Assembly: GCF_947258355.1 (NCBI RefSeq)
Contig: NZ_CAMYIC010000012.1
Coordinates: 124,001 to 188,000, forward strand
Direction: 5' to 3'
From: an uncultured Allomuricauda sp.
GTDB lineage: Bacteria > Bacteroidota > Bacteroidia > Flavobacteriales > Flavobacteriaceae
DNA: 64,000 nucleotides
Both the position numbers and the translations under genes were made by a program. This document shows, in pieces, positions 39,101-48,300 of the stretch. A model generated the notes under the pieces. It saw nothing but the letters and a program-made list of their open reading frames with translations. It searched no databases and was not told where the DNA came from. Position 1 is the stretch's first letter; every line of letters starts with the position of its first letter.

Positions 39101-39290
39101 CTGGTTTATTCTGCCTAGTACCCAAATAGGAATACGGGGCACTTGGAGGTCACTCAACGAATTTTCACCACGATACTCGCCAAACGTGGCCGAAGAATTC
39201 GCCACGCAGCCCATTATTAGCCCTGTCGGATTTGACAATGGTAATGAATGGGAAATTATGACTTATGTGCACATTAATATCGGGAAATAA
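36105..39290 (+). CDS. clan GH-A-like glycosidase fused to a C-terminal outer-membrane beta-barrel
   Basis: The 1061-residue product has a signal peptide (cleaved after about 19, VVGSYA). Residues about 30-400 look like a TIM-barrel glycosidase of clan GH-A: MNWDYIP near the start, LLYLLGNENN with putative acid/base Glu169, and PIMFTEFGADAF with putative nucleophile Glu274. Residues about 430-1061 have alternating, aromatic-rich beta strands (FDLRGFYRTGHYHWGY, FGFELGGVWSG, FRLRYTQKIND) and end YVHINIGK, as expected for an outer-membrane barrel. It leads the glucan gene run, 12 bp before a binding lipoprotein. The exact GH family is not assigned (GH2- and GH5-like features); the substrate is probably a beta-glucan by context. 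Confidence 0.8.
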   Translation: MKNYLHVLFLLSFVVGSYAQTDNVAVENTEAGMKLVVNGEDFMINGMNWDYIPIGTNTVNARFWEKSDDIIKAGLDTEMSLLKNMGVNVIRQYTGVPAKWIRYIYENYGIYTVLNHSFGRYGLTLDGVWTPVTIYDDPKTQAFLMSEVETLVKEYKDTPGLLLYLLGNENNYGLFWAGAETEDFPDDEERINFIGESRGRPMYRLMNEAAKRMKSMDSSHPVAICNGDVLFIDIVAEECKDVDIYGTNTYRGVSFGDMFQVVKDKLNMPIMFTEFGADAFNAIENKEDQYSQAYYMVGNWKEIYENAAGLGKTGNSIGGFTFQFSDGWWKYGFDDRENADVHDTNASWSNGGYSRDLASEGANNMNEEWFGICAKGATNPRGLYDLYPRAAYYALQEAHQLNPYAEGVDLSFVQNHFDNIGLMDAVLKARGDKAALQGEQSNLLRISNLRAKFSTFSTGGSLITTPETADPDDPNTFPNQLGFDHMQSYFVGVEGNPASNMRAEVNFNIVGNVAQNPINEIFYENNARPIEVNTDQGNVLVQDVNRIRVYQAEFEWQAKQFDLRGFYRTGHYHWGYEGDFFGFYPEANYGPNLDIYNGEILGAELDGKGIFKGLKVAVGPQLWWGANPTMLFKYRKNIGNFDITGIYHRDFETDIVLDENGRRVLDINQVRSGVIPPWPTERAAIAVEREFGKFGFELGGVWSGSPLNGIAFQDVRGTPGNYVVYEDRIQASDNWGGKFKVTYEGGKFNWYGQTAAMGLIANGGADQTQTFTGWRLKDTGSGNQVNVLSGFTYTLGNFQIAPNFMWQEPLVDAMPNDVQGPGRLRNIIDDPFAVRANRKTTAGEILFTYDPTPGTWMYEWDNDRAEDAKFAMNLGFVYRHLPTRMDAHIGFNANREFFAFPNSAPAEDLWEVHSRMVSKLGPDLGVIGNFYYGNGQGNGDSERLIKRFGGDVRLIYKNFRLRYTQKINDWGPYDYHRDFNLTYPVQLMLDISTTLGKPDWFILPSTQIGIRGTWRSLNEFSPRYSPNVAEEFATQPIISPVGFDNGNEWEIMTYVHINIGK

Positions 39291-39302
39291 AAAAACTCAA
39301 AA

Positions 39303-40709
39303 ATGAAAAATATTAAATATATCAACTTCCGTTTTGTACTCCTTTTGGGCTTGATGTCTATACTGCTAGTAAGCTGCGAAAGAGATTTTTCTGATGACGT
39401 CGAGTTCGCAACCTATCCTCCGAATGGTGACGTTTTTATCGATGCCTTTTCTGCAGGTCTTAATTATTTTCCATTTGTTGATGCCGGGGCAGACCCAGAA
39501 GCATTTAGCGTGGATACAGAGGAAACCTATGCGGGAGATGCTTCCATGAGGTTTGATGTGCCCGCATTCGGAAATGGATTTGTTGGAGCAACATTCAATA
39601 CTACGGCAAATCGAGACCTTTCCGGTTTCGATGCCCTGACCTTTTACGCAAAAGCATCCAAGGCAGCAAATATCAATTCCATAGGATATGGTATTTCTGG
39701 GGAAACCAATAATAAATTTCAGGTTACAGCCTTAGACTTGGCTGTGAGCACACGTTGGGAAAAATATACAATTCCCATTCCTGATCCCGCAAAACTTATT
39801 GAGGAAACCGGACTGTTCTGGTTGGCCGAAGGTGCTTCTTTTGAAGGGGACGAAGGAGGTTATATTCTGTGGTTCGATGAGATAAAGTTTGAAAAATTGG
39901 GAACCGTTGCCCAGCCGAAACCTACCATATTTGGAGGAGAAGATTTCACCGAGCAAGCATTTATTGGTTCTAGTCTAACGGTAGGAGGGCTTACACAAAC
40001 CTTTAATTTGGCAGATGGAACAAACCAAACGGTAAGTATTGCGCCTTCCTATTTTACATTTGAATCATCCGACAATGGAGTGGCAACAGTAAATGAATTT
40101 GGCCAAGTAACCGTTCTGGGAGCCGGTACCACAACCATTTCGGCTATTTTGGCCGGGGTACGTGCAGAAGGTTCCTTGGAAATAACTTCCAATGGTGTTT
40201 TACAAGCTGCCCCTACACCAACACAATCACAAGCTAATGTAGAGTCAATATTTAGCGACGCTTACCAAAATAGTACAGAAAGCAACTTTTCGCCTGGTTT
40301 TGGGGGATCTACAACGGAAACAACTATCATAACCACTGGGGATGGTGAAGTCGTATCCTATGCCAATAACAATTTCACTGGAATTATTTTCGATAACACT
40401 GTGGATGCCTCTGGTTTAACCTTTATGCATGTTGATGTTTATGTACAGCAGGCAGGAACAGAGGTTGGTCTCCAAATTAGGGATATTGGAGCCAATCAAA
40501 CAATAGATACCGATGTGAATACAGGCTTTCCTATTGGTGATGATAAAGATTTAAGGGTAGACCTTACGGATTTAACTGTTGGACAATGGACATCATTTGA
40601 TATACCACTCGATGGTGACTTGACCACACAAAGGAACAACCTGGGAGCACTGATATTAGTAGGTGGACCTAACTTTTTATTGGACAATATTTACTTCTAT
40701 TCGGAATAA
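39303..40709 (+). CDS. glycan-binding surface lipoprotein with CBM-like and Ig-like domains
   Basis: The 468-residue product has a lipoprotein signal (LLVSC, Cys25) followed at once by acidic residues (ERD), like Bacteroidota surface-export signals. Residues about 40-200 form a CBM-like beta-sandwich (FYAKASKAANINSIGYGISG and LWFDEIKFEKLG). About 205-295 is an Ig-like BIG_2-type domain (ESSDNGVATVNEFGQVTVLGAG). About 310-468 is a second beta-sandwich ending in LLDNIYFYSE. No catalytic motif is seen. By position between the barrel-fused glycosidase and GH16 it probably captures glucan at the cell surface, a SusE/SGBP-like role. The ligand is inferred from neighbours. Confidence 0.82.
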   Translation: MKNIKYINFRFVLLLGLMSILLVSCERDFSDDVEFATYPPNGDVFIDAFSAGLNYFPFVDAGADPEAFSVDTEETYAGDASMRFDVPAFGNGFVGATFNTTANRDLSGFDALTFYAKASKAANINSIGYGISGETNNKFQVTALDLAVSTRWEKYTIPIPDPAKLIEETGLFWLAEGASFEGDEGGYILWFDEIKFEKLGTVAQPKPTIFGGEDFTEQAFIGSSLTVGGLTQTFNLADGTNQTVSIAPSYFTFESSDNGVATVNEFGQVTVLGAGTTTISAILAGVRAEGSLEITSNGVLQAAPTPTQSQANVESIFSDAYQNSTESNFSPGFGGSTTETTIITTGDGEVVSYANNNFTGIIFDNTVDASGLTFMHVDVYVQQAGTEVGLQIRDIGANQTIDTDVNTGFPIGDDKDLRVDLTDLTVGQWTSFDIPLDGDLTTQRNNLGALILVGGPNFLLDNIYFYSE

Positions 40710-40741
40710 AACCGTCCACGTATCAACTTCAAAAAAAGAAA

Positions 40742-41590
40742 ATGAATATGAAATATACTCATCGTAAACCAACAAGCATGGTATTTTTTAAATACACACT
40801 AATACTTTCCATTTTCGCTGTCTTGGGATGCGAAACAGACGATCAACAAACCGTGGCTAGTTTTACGGAATTGACCATGTCGGATGAATTTGACAATGAT
40901 GGTGCGCCAAACTCTTCTATTTGGGGTTTTGATATTGGAACAGGTGAAAATGGTTGGGGCAATCAAGAATTACAATACTACACCAATAGATCTGAAAACG
41001 TGCAGGTTCAGAACGGTGTTTTGCTGATAACGGCAAGAGAAGAATCATTTGAAGGTTCTCAATATACTTCCGCCAGACTTGTGACAAAAGATTTGTTCGA
41101 ACAAAAGTATGGGCGTTTCGAGGCCCGTATTCGTTTACCATACGGACAGGGCATATGGCCGGCATTCTGGATGTTGGGAGCTGATATTGATGAAAATCCT
41201 TGGCCCGGTGCAGGTGAAATCGATATTATGGAATATCGTGGACAAAACCCAACTGTACTTATCGGAAGTGTACATGGACCAGGATATTCCGGTGGCAATG
41301 CCATTTCCAAAGAATACACCTTGGTAAATGATCGCTTCGATACAGGTTTCCACATATTTGGAATCGAATGGGGTCCCGAATATGTGAATTTCTACGTGGA
41401 CGATGTGCTGTACAATCAAATTACACCGGAAGATGTAACGGGATCGTGGGTATTCGATAAGCCGTTTTACATTTTGATGAACCTTGCGGTAGGTGGAAAC
41501 TTTGTGGGCTCGCCCAATGAAGAAACTGAATTTCCTCAAACTATGTTGGTGGATTATGTCAGAGTATATAAAGAATTAAAAATAAACTAA
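40742..41590 (+). CDS. GH16 endo-beta-1,3-glucanase (laminarinase-type) lipoprotein
   Basis: The 282-residue product has a lipoprotein signal (AVLGC, Cys30) followed by ETDD, a likely surface-export signal. The GH16 catalytic motif EIDIME is complete: Glu159 (nucleophile), Asp161 and Glu164 (acid/base), with the extra Met of the beta-bulge form usual in laminarinases. GIWPAFWMLG just before it and FHIFGIEWGPEYVNFYVDD after it are also typical. It should cut internal beta-1,3 bonds in laminarin-like glucans outside the cell. An alternative initiation Met lies two codons in. It is 32 bp after the binding lipoprotein and 14 bp before the next lipoprotein. Confidence 0.95.
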   Translation: MNMKYTHRKPTSMVFFKYTLILSIFAVLGCETDDQQTVASFTELTMSDEFDNDGAPNSSIWGFDIGTGENGWGNQELQYYTNRSENVQVQNGVLLITAREESFEGSQYTSARLVTKDLFEQKYGRFEARIRLPYGQGIWPAFWMLGADIDENPWPGAGEIDIMEYRGQNPTVLIGSVHGPGYSGGNAISKEYTLVNDRFDTGFHIFGIEWGPEYVNFYVDDVLYNQITPEDVTGSWVFDKPFYILMNLAVGGNFVGSPNEETEFPQTMLVDYVRVYKELKIN

Positions 41591-41604
41591 ACTAACTATT
41601 GATT

Positions 41605-44600
41605 ATGAAGCAGTTAATAACCAAATTCAAGCTGGCATCAGTATTTGTACTGGTCCTGTTACTCGGTTGCGAAACAGATGACAATGTACTCTTGCCACAG
41701 ATATTATCAAGCTATACATACACGCTTGATGAGGATACTGGAACGGTGGAGTTTATAAATATCTCCGAAAAGGCAACTTCCTTTCAATGGGATTTTGGAG
41801 ACGGTGAAACTTCTACCGAAATCAATCCCATAAAAACCTATATGGCCAGCGGAACTTATACCGTTACCTTAACAGCAACCAATACCGCTGGTGCAACTTC
41901 AACGTTCGAGGACGAGATTACCATAGTGATCAAGGACCCGATTACTTTACCGATCACCTTTGACCAGGCAAATGTGAACTTTGCTCTTGGGGTCGGTACT
42001 TTTTCGGGAGCCAGTTTTGAAATTGTTGAGAACCCCGATGTTTCCGGAACAAACGACAAAGAAGGAAATGTAGGCGCCATCACCAACAGCGGTGCAGAGT
42101 ACGAAGGTGTTTATTTTGATTTGGGAACACCAATTGATTTGTCCACAGACCAAACCATTAATGTGAATTTCTGGTCCGAAGAGCCAATCGAAATATTAAT
42201 GAAATTAGAGATCGGAACAGGAAGTGATACCGAAGTTACGGCAAGTCATGGCGGAACAGGTTGGGAAACACTTTCTTTCGATTTTACTTCCACGGATAGC
42301 TTCTCCAGGATAACATTGTTCGTCGATGGCCCTGGGACCACTTCAGGAAATTTCTTTATTGATGATGTGGAACAAGCTGAAACAGTAACAACACCTACCG
42401 GTTGTGCGGATACACCAGTAGCCGCTGCAGCTGTTCCTGTAGATTTTGAAGGTTGTGAAACTTTTCTATCTTCAGAAAATTTTGGTGATGGCATTACTTC
42501 AGGACTTGCTCCAAACCCAGCTAAAACAGGTATCAACACCTCGGATTATGTTTTGCAAGTGGACAAACCTTCTGGTTCAAGTTTCTTTGCTGGAATCCAA
42601 AATACATTCGAAAACAATTTTGACCTTACAACCACAAATGTCTTTAAGCTAAAAGTTTACTCTACAAAGGCAAATGTTGTTTTCCGATTTGAACTAGCCC
42701 TGAATCCGCAAACCGACCCGGTTACGGGTAATCCAGCTCCCGTTTTTGTAACGATACCCAACGCAAACGAATGGACAGAGGTGGAATTCACATTTACGAA
42801 CCTTCCTGGAGGACCAACGGCATATAATCAATTGGTTATAAAACCGGATAATGATGAGGTAGATAGTCCAATCACGGAAGATGGGACATACTATATCGAT
42901 GATCTTACTTTAACTGACTCTGGAGGAGGAGGAAGTAGTTTCGACGATGGTTTGTTGACCAACGGAGATTTTGAAAATGGAGGAGACTCTTGGATTGGTA
43001 ACGCATTGGATGTAAGGACCGAAGGAGATAACAGTTATAACTTCGCAAATGTAACTACTGCATTGCCATCCGAGCCATTCCAAGTAAATCTTAGTCAGGT
43101 AGTGGAATTGACCCAAGATGAGAATTATATTTTGACTTTTGATGCGTCCTCTGATCGTGAACGCACCATCATAGCGGGTATCGGACTAAATGTGGCTCCT
43201 TTCACCAGTGCAACGGAAATAGTTAATTTGACCACGGATACCCAAACATTCACATTAAATCTTACAGCTGCAGGTTTTGGTGGTGCGGACAGTAGAGTGT
43301 TGTTTGATATGGCAGCCGAAGCTGGCGTTGTTGTGATTGATAATGTTTCCTTGGTAGTGGATGATTCAGATAGCGGTGACACTACTGCCCCTGTCATTAC
43401 TTTGAACGGAGATGCAACAGTGAATATTAATGTAGGGGATACCTACACAGATGCAGGGGCTACTGCTTCGGATGATGTGGATGGTGATATTTCCGGAAAT
43501 ATTGTTGTTGGTGGTGACACGGTGGATACAAATACCGCTGGAGCCTACGTAATTACTTATAACGTAAGCGATGGCGCTGGAAATGCTGCCACCGAAGTAA
43601 CAAGGACCGTTAATGTGGAAGAAGCCTTTGACAGCGGATTATTGGTCAACGGAGATTTTGAAAATGGAAGCGATCCATGGATTTTAGGTGTGGATGATAG
43701 CGCCGCTGCTCCAGTGACCACCGAAAATGGAAATACCTTTTATTCTGTAAATGTAACTAACCCGGACCCAGGTCAACCTTTCTTGGTGAACTTGAGTCAG
43801 AAATTGGAAATTGTACAGGATGAAACCTACACGCTGACGTTTGATGCATGGTCGGACACGGACCGCCCAATTATCACCGGAATAGGTTTGAGTGGAGGTA
43901 GTTTTGCCAACACCACAGAAACGGTGAATATCAATACAACAAGACAAACTTATTCGGTAGTGCTTACCGCAGCAGGCTTTGGGGCTACTGATGCCCGTGT
44001 GCTTTTCGATTTGAACGGAGCCGCAGGTTTGGTAAATATAGATGATGTTTCTTTGGTGGTAGGGGGAACACCAGTAGGAGATACAACAGCACCTGTGATT
44101 ACCTTAAACGGTGATGCCACTGTTGATTTGAATGTAGGCGACCCATACACAGATGCTGGAGCCACTGCCAACGATGATACTGATGGAGATATCTCTGGAA
44201 ATATTGTTGTAGGAGGCGATACAGTTGATACCAGTGTAGCTGGCACGTATGTTATCACTTATGATGTTAGCGATGCTGCTGGAAATGCAGCCACTCAGGT
44301 GACAAGAACAGTGAATGTAACTCCTTTTGACGATGGGTTATTAACCAATGGAGATTTTGAAAATGGAAGTAATCCATGGATTTTGGGTGTCGATGATGCA
44401 GCGGCAGCTCCGGTTACCACAGAGAATGGTAATTCCTTTTACTCTGTGAATATAACCTCCCCAGACCCGAGTCAACCGTTTTTAGTGAATTTGAGCCAGA
44501 AACTGGAGATTGTACAGGATGCTACCTATACATTGACTTTTGATGCCTGGTCGGACACTGATAGGGCAATAATAGCTGGAATCGGATTAAGTGGAGGAAG

Positions 44601-45288
44601 TTTTGCAAATACTACCGAAACCGTAAGTATTAATACTACAAGAACTACCTATTCAATTACATTGACGGCGACAGGATTCGGAGCAGCAGATGCAAGGGTA
44701 TTGTTCGATCTTAACGGAGAGGCCGGTTTGGTTAATATAGATAATGTTTCCTTGGTTCAAGATAGTGGCGGATCTGGCGGTGGGCCAACTGCTATTTCCA
44801 CTTTGCCGGCAGATTTTGAAAGTGGAGAAGAATTCAGTGGTGTTTTTGAGCCTGCTAGTGTAAACGGCTCTATTACAGCGAATACGGTGTCTGGAGGAAT
44901 AAACACTTCTGCAAATATTTATACTTTCAACAAGCCTGCGGGAACCGAATTTTATGGAGGTATGGAAAATGTTTTTGCCACACCATTGGATATGACTACC
45001 ACCAGAACATTCAGGGTAAAAGTGTATTCAACCAAACCAAATGCGGTATTTCAGTTTGAGTTACAATCCAGACCTAACGATGGTAGTGTTCCAAATTATA
45101 GCATTCAACAAACGGTTACAAATGCAAACGAATGGGTGGAATTAACTTTTGATTTCGGAGCAATAGTACCAGGAGACTTTAATCCAAGCATCTATAATGC
45201 AATTGTTATTATTCCTGATTTTGACCCAGGGAACAATCCGACCGCTACATCGGAGACCTATTATATCGATGATTTGATTCTGGAATAG
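41605..45288 (+). CDS. multi-domain carbohydrate-binding lipoprotein (PKD, CBM-like and DUF5011-type Ig modules)
   Basis: I choose the ATG at 41605, giving 1227 residues with a lipoprotein signal (LLLGC, Cys22) followed by ETDDN. Order: a PKD domain (about 30-105, WDFGDGETSTEINP), a CBM-like sandwich, a second sandwich starting VDFEGCETF, then three CBM4/9-like modules each opening LLTNGDFENG or LLVNGDFENG, separated by two DUF5011-type Ig modules (TAPVITLNGDATV). The C-terminus repeats the VDFEGCETF-type sandwich (ADFESGEEF) and ends YYIDDLILE. No catalytic motif is visible. It is probably a long extracellular glucan-binding arm. The third and second modules are much alike, showing internal duplication. 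Confidence 0.85.
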   Translation: MKQLITKFKLASVFVLVLLLGCETDDNVLLPQILSSYTYTLDEDTGTVEFINISEKATSFQWDFGDGETSTEINPIKTYMASGTYTVTLTATNTAGATSTFEDEITIVIKDPITLPITFDQANVNFALGVGTFSGASFEIVENPDVSGTNDKEGNVGAITNSGAEYEGVYFDLGTPIDLSTDQTINVNFWSEEPIEILMKLEIGTGSDTEVTASHGGTGWETLSFDFTSTDSFSRITLFVDGPGTTSGNFFIDDVEQAETVTTPTGCADTPVAAAAVPVDFEGCETFLSSENFGDGITSGLAPNPAKTGINTSDYVLQVDKPSGSSFFAGIQNTFENNFDLTTTNVFKLKVYSTKANVVFRFELALNPQTDPVTGNPAPVFVTIPNANEWTEVEFTFTNLPGGPTAYNQLVIKPDNDEVDSPITEDGTYYIDDLTLTDSGGGGSSFDDGLLTNGDFENGGDSWIGNALDVRTEGDNSYNFANVTTALPSEPFQVNLSQVVELTQDENYILTFDASSDRERTIIAGIGLNVAPFTSATEIVNLTTDTQTFTLNLTAAGFGGADSRVLFDMAAEAGVVVIDNVSLVVDDSDSGDTTAPVITLNGDATVNINVGDTYTDAGATASDDVDGDISGNIVVGGDTVDTNTAGAYVITYNVSDGAGNAATEVTRTVNVEEAFDSGLLVNGDFENGSDPWILGVDDSAAAPVTTENGNTFYSVNVTNPDPGQPFLVNLSQKLEIVQDETYTLTFDAWSDTDRPIITGIGLSGGSFANTTETVNINTTRQTYSVVLTAAGFGATDARVLFDLNGAAGLVNIDDVSLVVGGTPVGDTTAPVITLNGDATVDLNVGDPYTDAGATANDDTDGDISGNIVVGGDTVDTSVAGTYVITYDVSDAAGNAATQVTRTVNVTPFDDGLLTNGDFENGSNPWILGVDDAAAAPVTTENGNSFYSVNITSPDPSQPFLVNLSQKLEIVQDATYTLTFDAWSDTDRAIIAGIGLSGGSFANTTETVSINTTRTTYSITLTATGFGAADARVLFDLNGEAGLVNIDNVSLVQDSGGSGGGPTAISTLPADFESGEEFSGVFEPASVNGSITANTVSGGINTSANIYTFNKPAGTEFYGGMENVFATPLDMTTTRTFRVKVYSTKPNAVFQFELQSRPNDGSVPNYSIQQTVTNANEWVELTFDFGAIVPGDFNPSIYNAIVIIPDFDPGNNPTATSETYYIDDLILE

Positions 45289-45377
45289 GAACTGTTCATC
45301 ATACAAAATGAGTGGGTATGGAAGCTTTGTTCTGGCCCGCTCTTTCAATCGAACCAATAAAAAGTATAAATTGGTAT

Positions 45378-48300
45378 ATGGCTCAAAAAGAGATTTATCT
45401 GGCAGAAACTAAATTGAATTTGGACCCAAAAGAAGTAGGAGGGGAATCAGTGGTATTCGAAAATGAAGCGTACTACAAGATTTCCAACTGTGATGGTATG
45501 CGACCATTTTTTATGAGCATAGTTAGTCACTCGGATCACTGGATGTTTATTTCCAGTAATGGAGGGCTTACAGCAGGAAGAAAAAACTCCGAGTCTGCCC
45601 TGTTTCCGTATTATACCGATGATAAGATTACGGAATCTGCCCATGTAACCGGAAGTAAAACCATTGTAAAGGCCAATGTAGGTTCAAAAATATATTTATG
45701 GGAACCTTTTTCAAATTGTGGTCTAGGAGTCTATGATATCCAGAGAAATCTCTACAAGAGCAATCATGGCAACAAAATTGTTTTTGAAGAAATCAATCAT
45801 GATTTAGGGCTTACGTTTAGGTATCAATGGAATTTTAGTGAAGCTTACGGATTCGTAAAGAAATCCAGCTTAATAAACCATGGAGGTCAAGAGATAAAAT
45901 GCAACCTTTTGGATGGCATTCAAAATATTCTGCCCTATGGAGTGCCTTCCTATACCCAAAACAACACCAGTAATTTGGTGGATGCCTATAAGCGAAACCA
46001 ATTGGAACCTGATGTTGGTTTGGGGATCTTCGCATTGAGTGCCATTATTGTGGACAAGGCCGAACCAAGTGAGGCCTTAAAGGCAACCACGGTATGGTCC
46101 CATGGATTGGAGAATCCAATACGCTTGGTATCTTCCCTTCAGCTGGATGCTTTTAGAAAAGGATTTCCGTTGGAGCAGGAAACCGATGTAAAAGCAGAGA
46201 AAGGCGCTTATTTTGTAAATGCGGAGATTCAGTTGGAACCAAATGGCGAAAAACAATGGATGTTGATTGCAGAAGTCAATCAATCCCGGGTCGATGTAAG
46301 TGCCATCAAACACAAAATAAAGCAAAACAGTGACCTGTTCGAATCAATCAATGCTGATATTGAAAAGGGAACAAAGCAATTGGTGAAATTGGCCGGCGCC
46401 TCGGATGCCATACAGTGTACTTCTGATAATATGCGGGATGCCAGACACTTTTCCAACACCTTGTTCAATATTATGCGTGGAGGTATCTTCGATAATGGTT
46501 ACCAGCTCGAAAGCGAAGACTTCTCTTCGTATATACAAAACGCGAACAAACCACTGTTCAATCAAAAAAAGAGGGTGCTAGATGAACTTCCGAATAAATT
46601 TTCGTTGGAGTTTTTGCGCGAAAAAATTAATGAAGAGGATGATCAGGACTTCAAACGATTGGCCTTGGAATACTTGCCCTTAAAATTTAGTAGGAGACAT
46701 GGGGACCCCAGTAGACCTTGGAACAGGTTTTCCATAAACACCCGCACAGAGGATGGTCGGAAAGTTCTGGACTACGAAGGAAATTGGAGGGACATTTTTC
46801 AAAATTGGGAAGCTTTGGCATTGTCTTATCCCGGTTTTTTGGAAAGTATGATCTATAAGTTCCTGAACGCCTCCACTTTTGATGGCTATAACCCCTATCG
46901 TGTTACTAAGGATGGATTTGATTGGGAGATTATAGAACCGGATGACCCTTGGTCATATATTGGCTATTGGGGGGATCACCAGATTATCTACCTCCTTAAA
47001 CTGTTGGAATTGATGGAAAGCCATTATCCAGATGAGTTGGGTAAATCTTTCTTTGAAAAAATATTTGTGTATGCCAATGTACCCTATAAAATAAAGAGTT
47101 ACCAAGAAATTCTGGAAAACCCTAAAGACACCATTCTTTTTGATGAGGATTTGGACCGCAGAATAAACAATGAACGGGATAAAATTGGAGCAGATGCTGC
47201 ATTGCTCTCATCTAAAGACTCTTCGATCTATCATGTCACCTTATTGGAAAAATTGCTGGCCACGGTCCTTTCAAAAATGTCAAATTTTATTCCAGAAGGC
47301 GGTATTTGGATGAACACCCAACGCCCGGAATGGAACGATGCCAACAATGCACTTGTAGGAAATGGCGTTTCCATGGTCACCTTATGTTATCTGAGGCGTT
47401 TTTTGAGTTTTTTCCAAGGATTGACCAAAAATATGGAGCAAGAGGAATTCGCTATTTCTGCCGAAATGGCGATATTTTTCAATGATATATTACAAACCCT
47501 GCTCGAAAATCAAGGGATACTTTCCGGAAGAATATCCGATACGGATAGAAGAACAATAATGAATGCCCTTGGCATGGCGGGAAGTGAATTCCGAAATAAG
47601 ATCTACACAAATGGATTTAAAAATGAGACCCAAAGTATAAGCAAAAAGGACCTTCAACAATTTATTATTGTATCGTTGGATTATCTCGAGCATAGTATAG
47701 ATGCCAATCAACGCAAGGATAAGCTGTATCATGCCTATAATATAATGACAGTTAAAACTAAAAAGGAAGTTTCCATTTCCTACCTATCTGAAATGTTGGA
47801 AGGTCAGGTAGCTGTTTTAAGTTCTAGGTATCTCAGCGGTAAAGAATCCTTGGAAGTGCTCGATGCCCTTAAGTCTAGTGCATTGTTCAGAAAAGATCAA
47901 TACAGTTATTTATTGTACCCGAACAAAGAACTTCCCCGCTTCTGTGAAAAAAATACGATTCCTATCACCAAAGTCGAGCAATCCGAGTTGCTTCAAAAAA
48001 TGTTGGATGATGGGGATACATCCATAGTAGAAAAAAGTGTTGAAGGTACATACCACTTCAATGGTTCTTTCAATAATGCAGACAGTCTTAAAAATGCATT
48101 GGCATTGTTGCCGGACGATGCTTATGGGAATCTGGTGAAAAAAGAAGAAAAACTTTTATTGGACATATTCGAGGAGTTATTTGATCATAGATCCTTTACA
48201 GGTAGGTCGGGTACATTTTATGGCTATGAAGGATTAGGTTCCATTTACTGGCATATGGTTTCCAAACTTTTATTAAGTGTCGAGGAAACATGCTTGTCCG

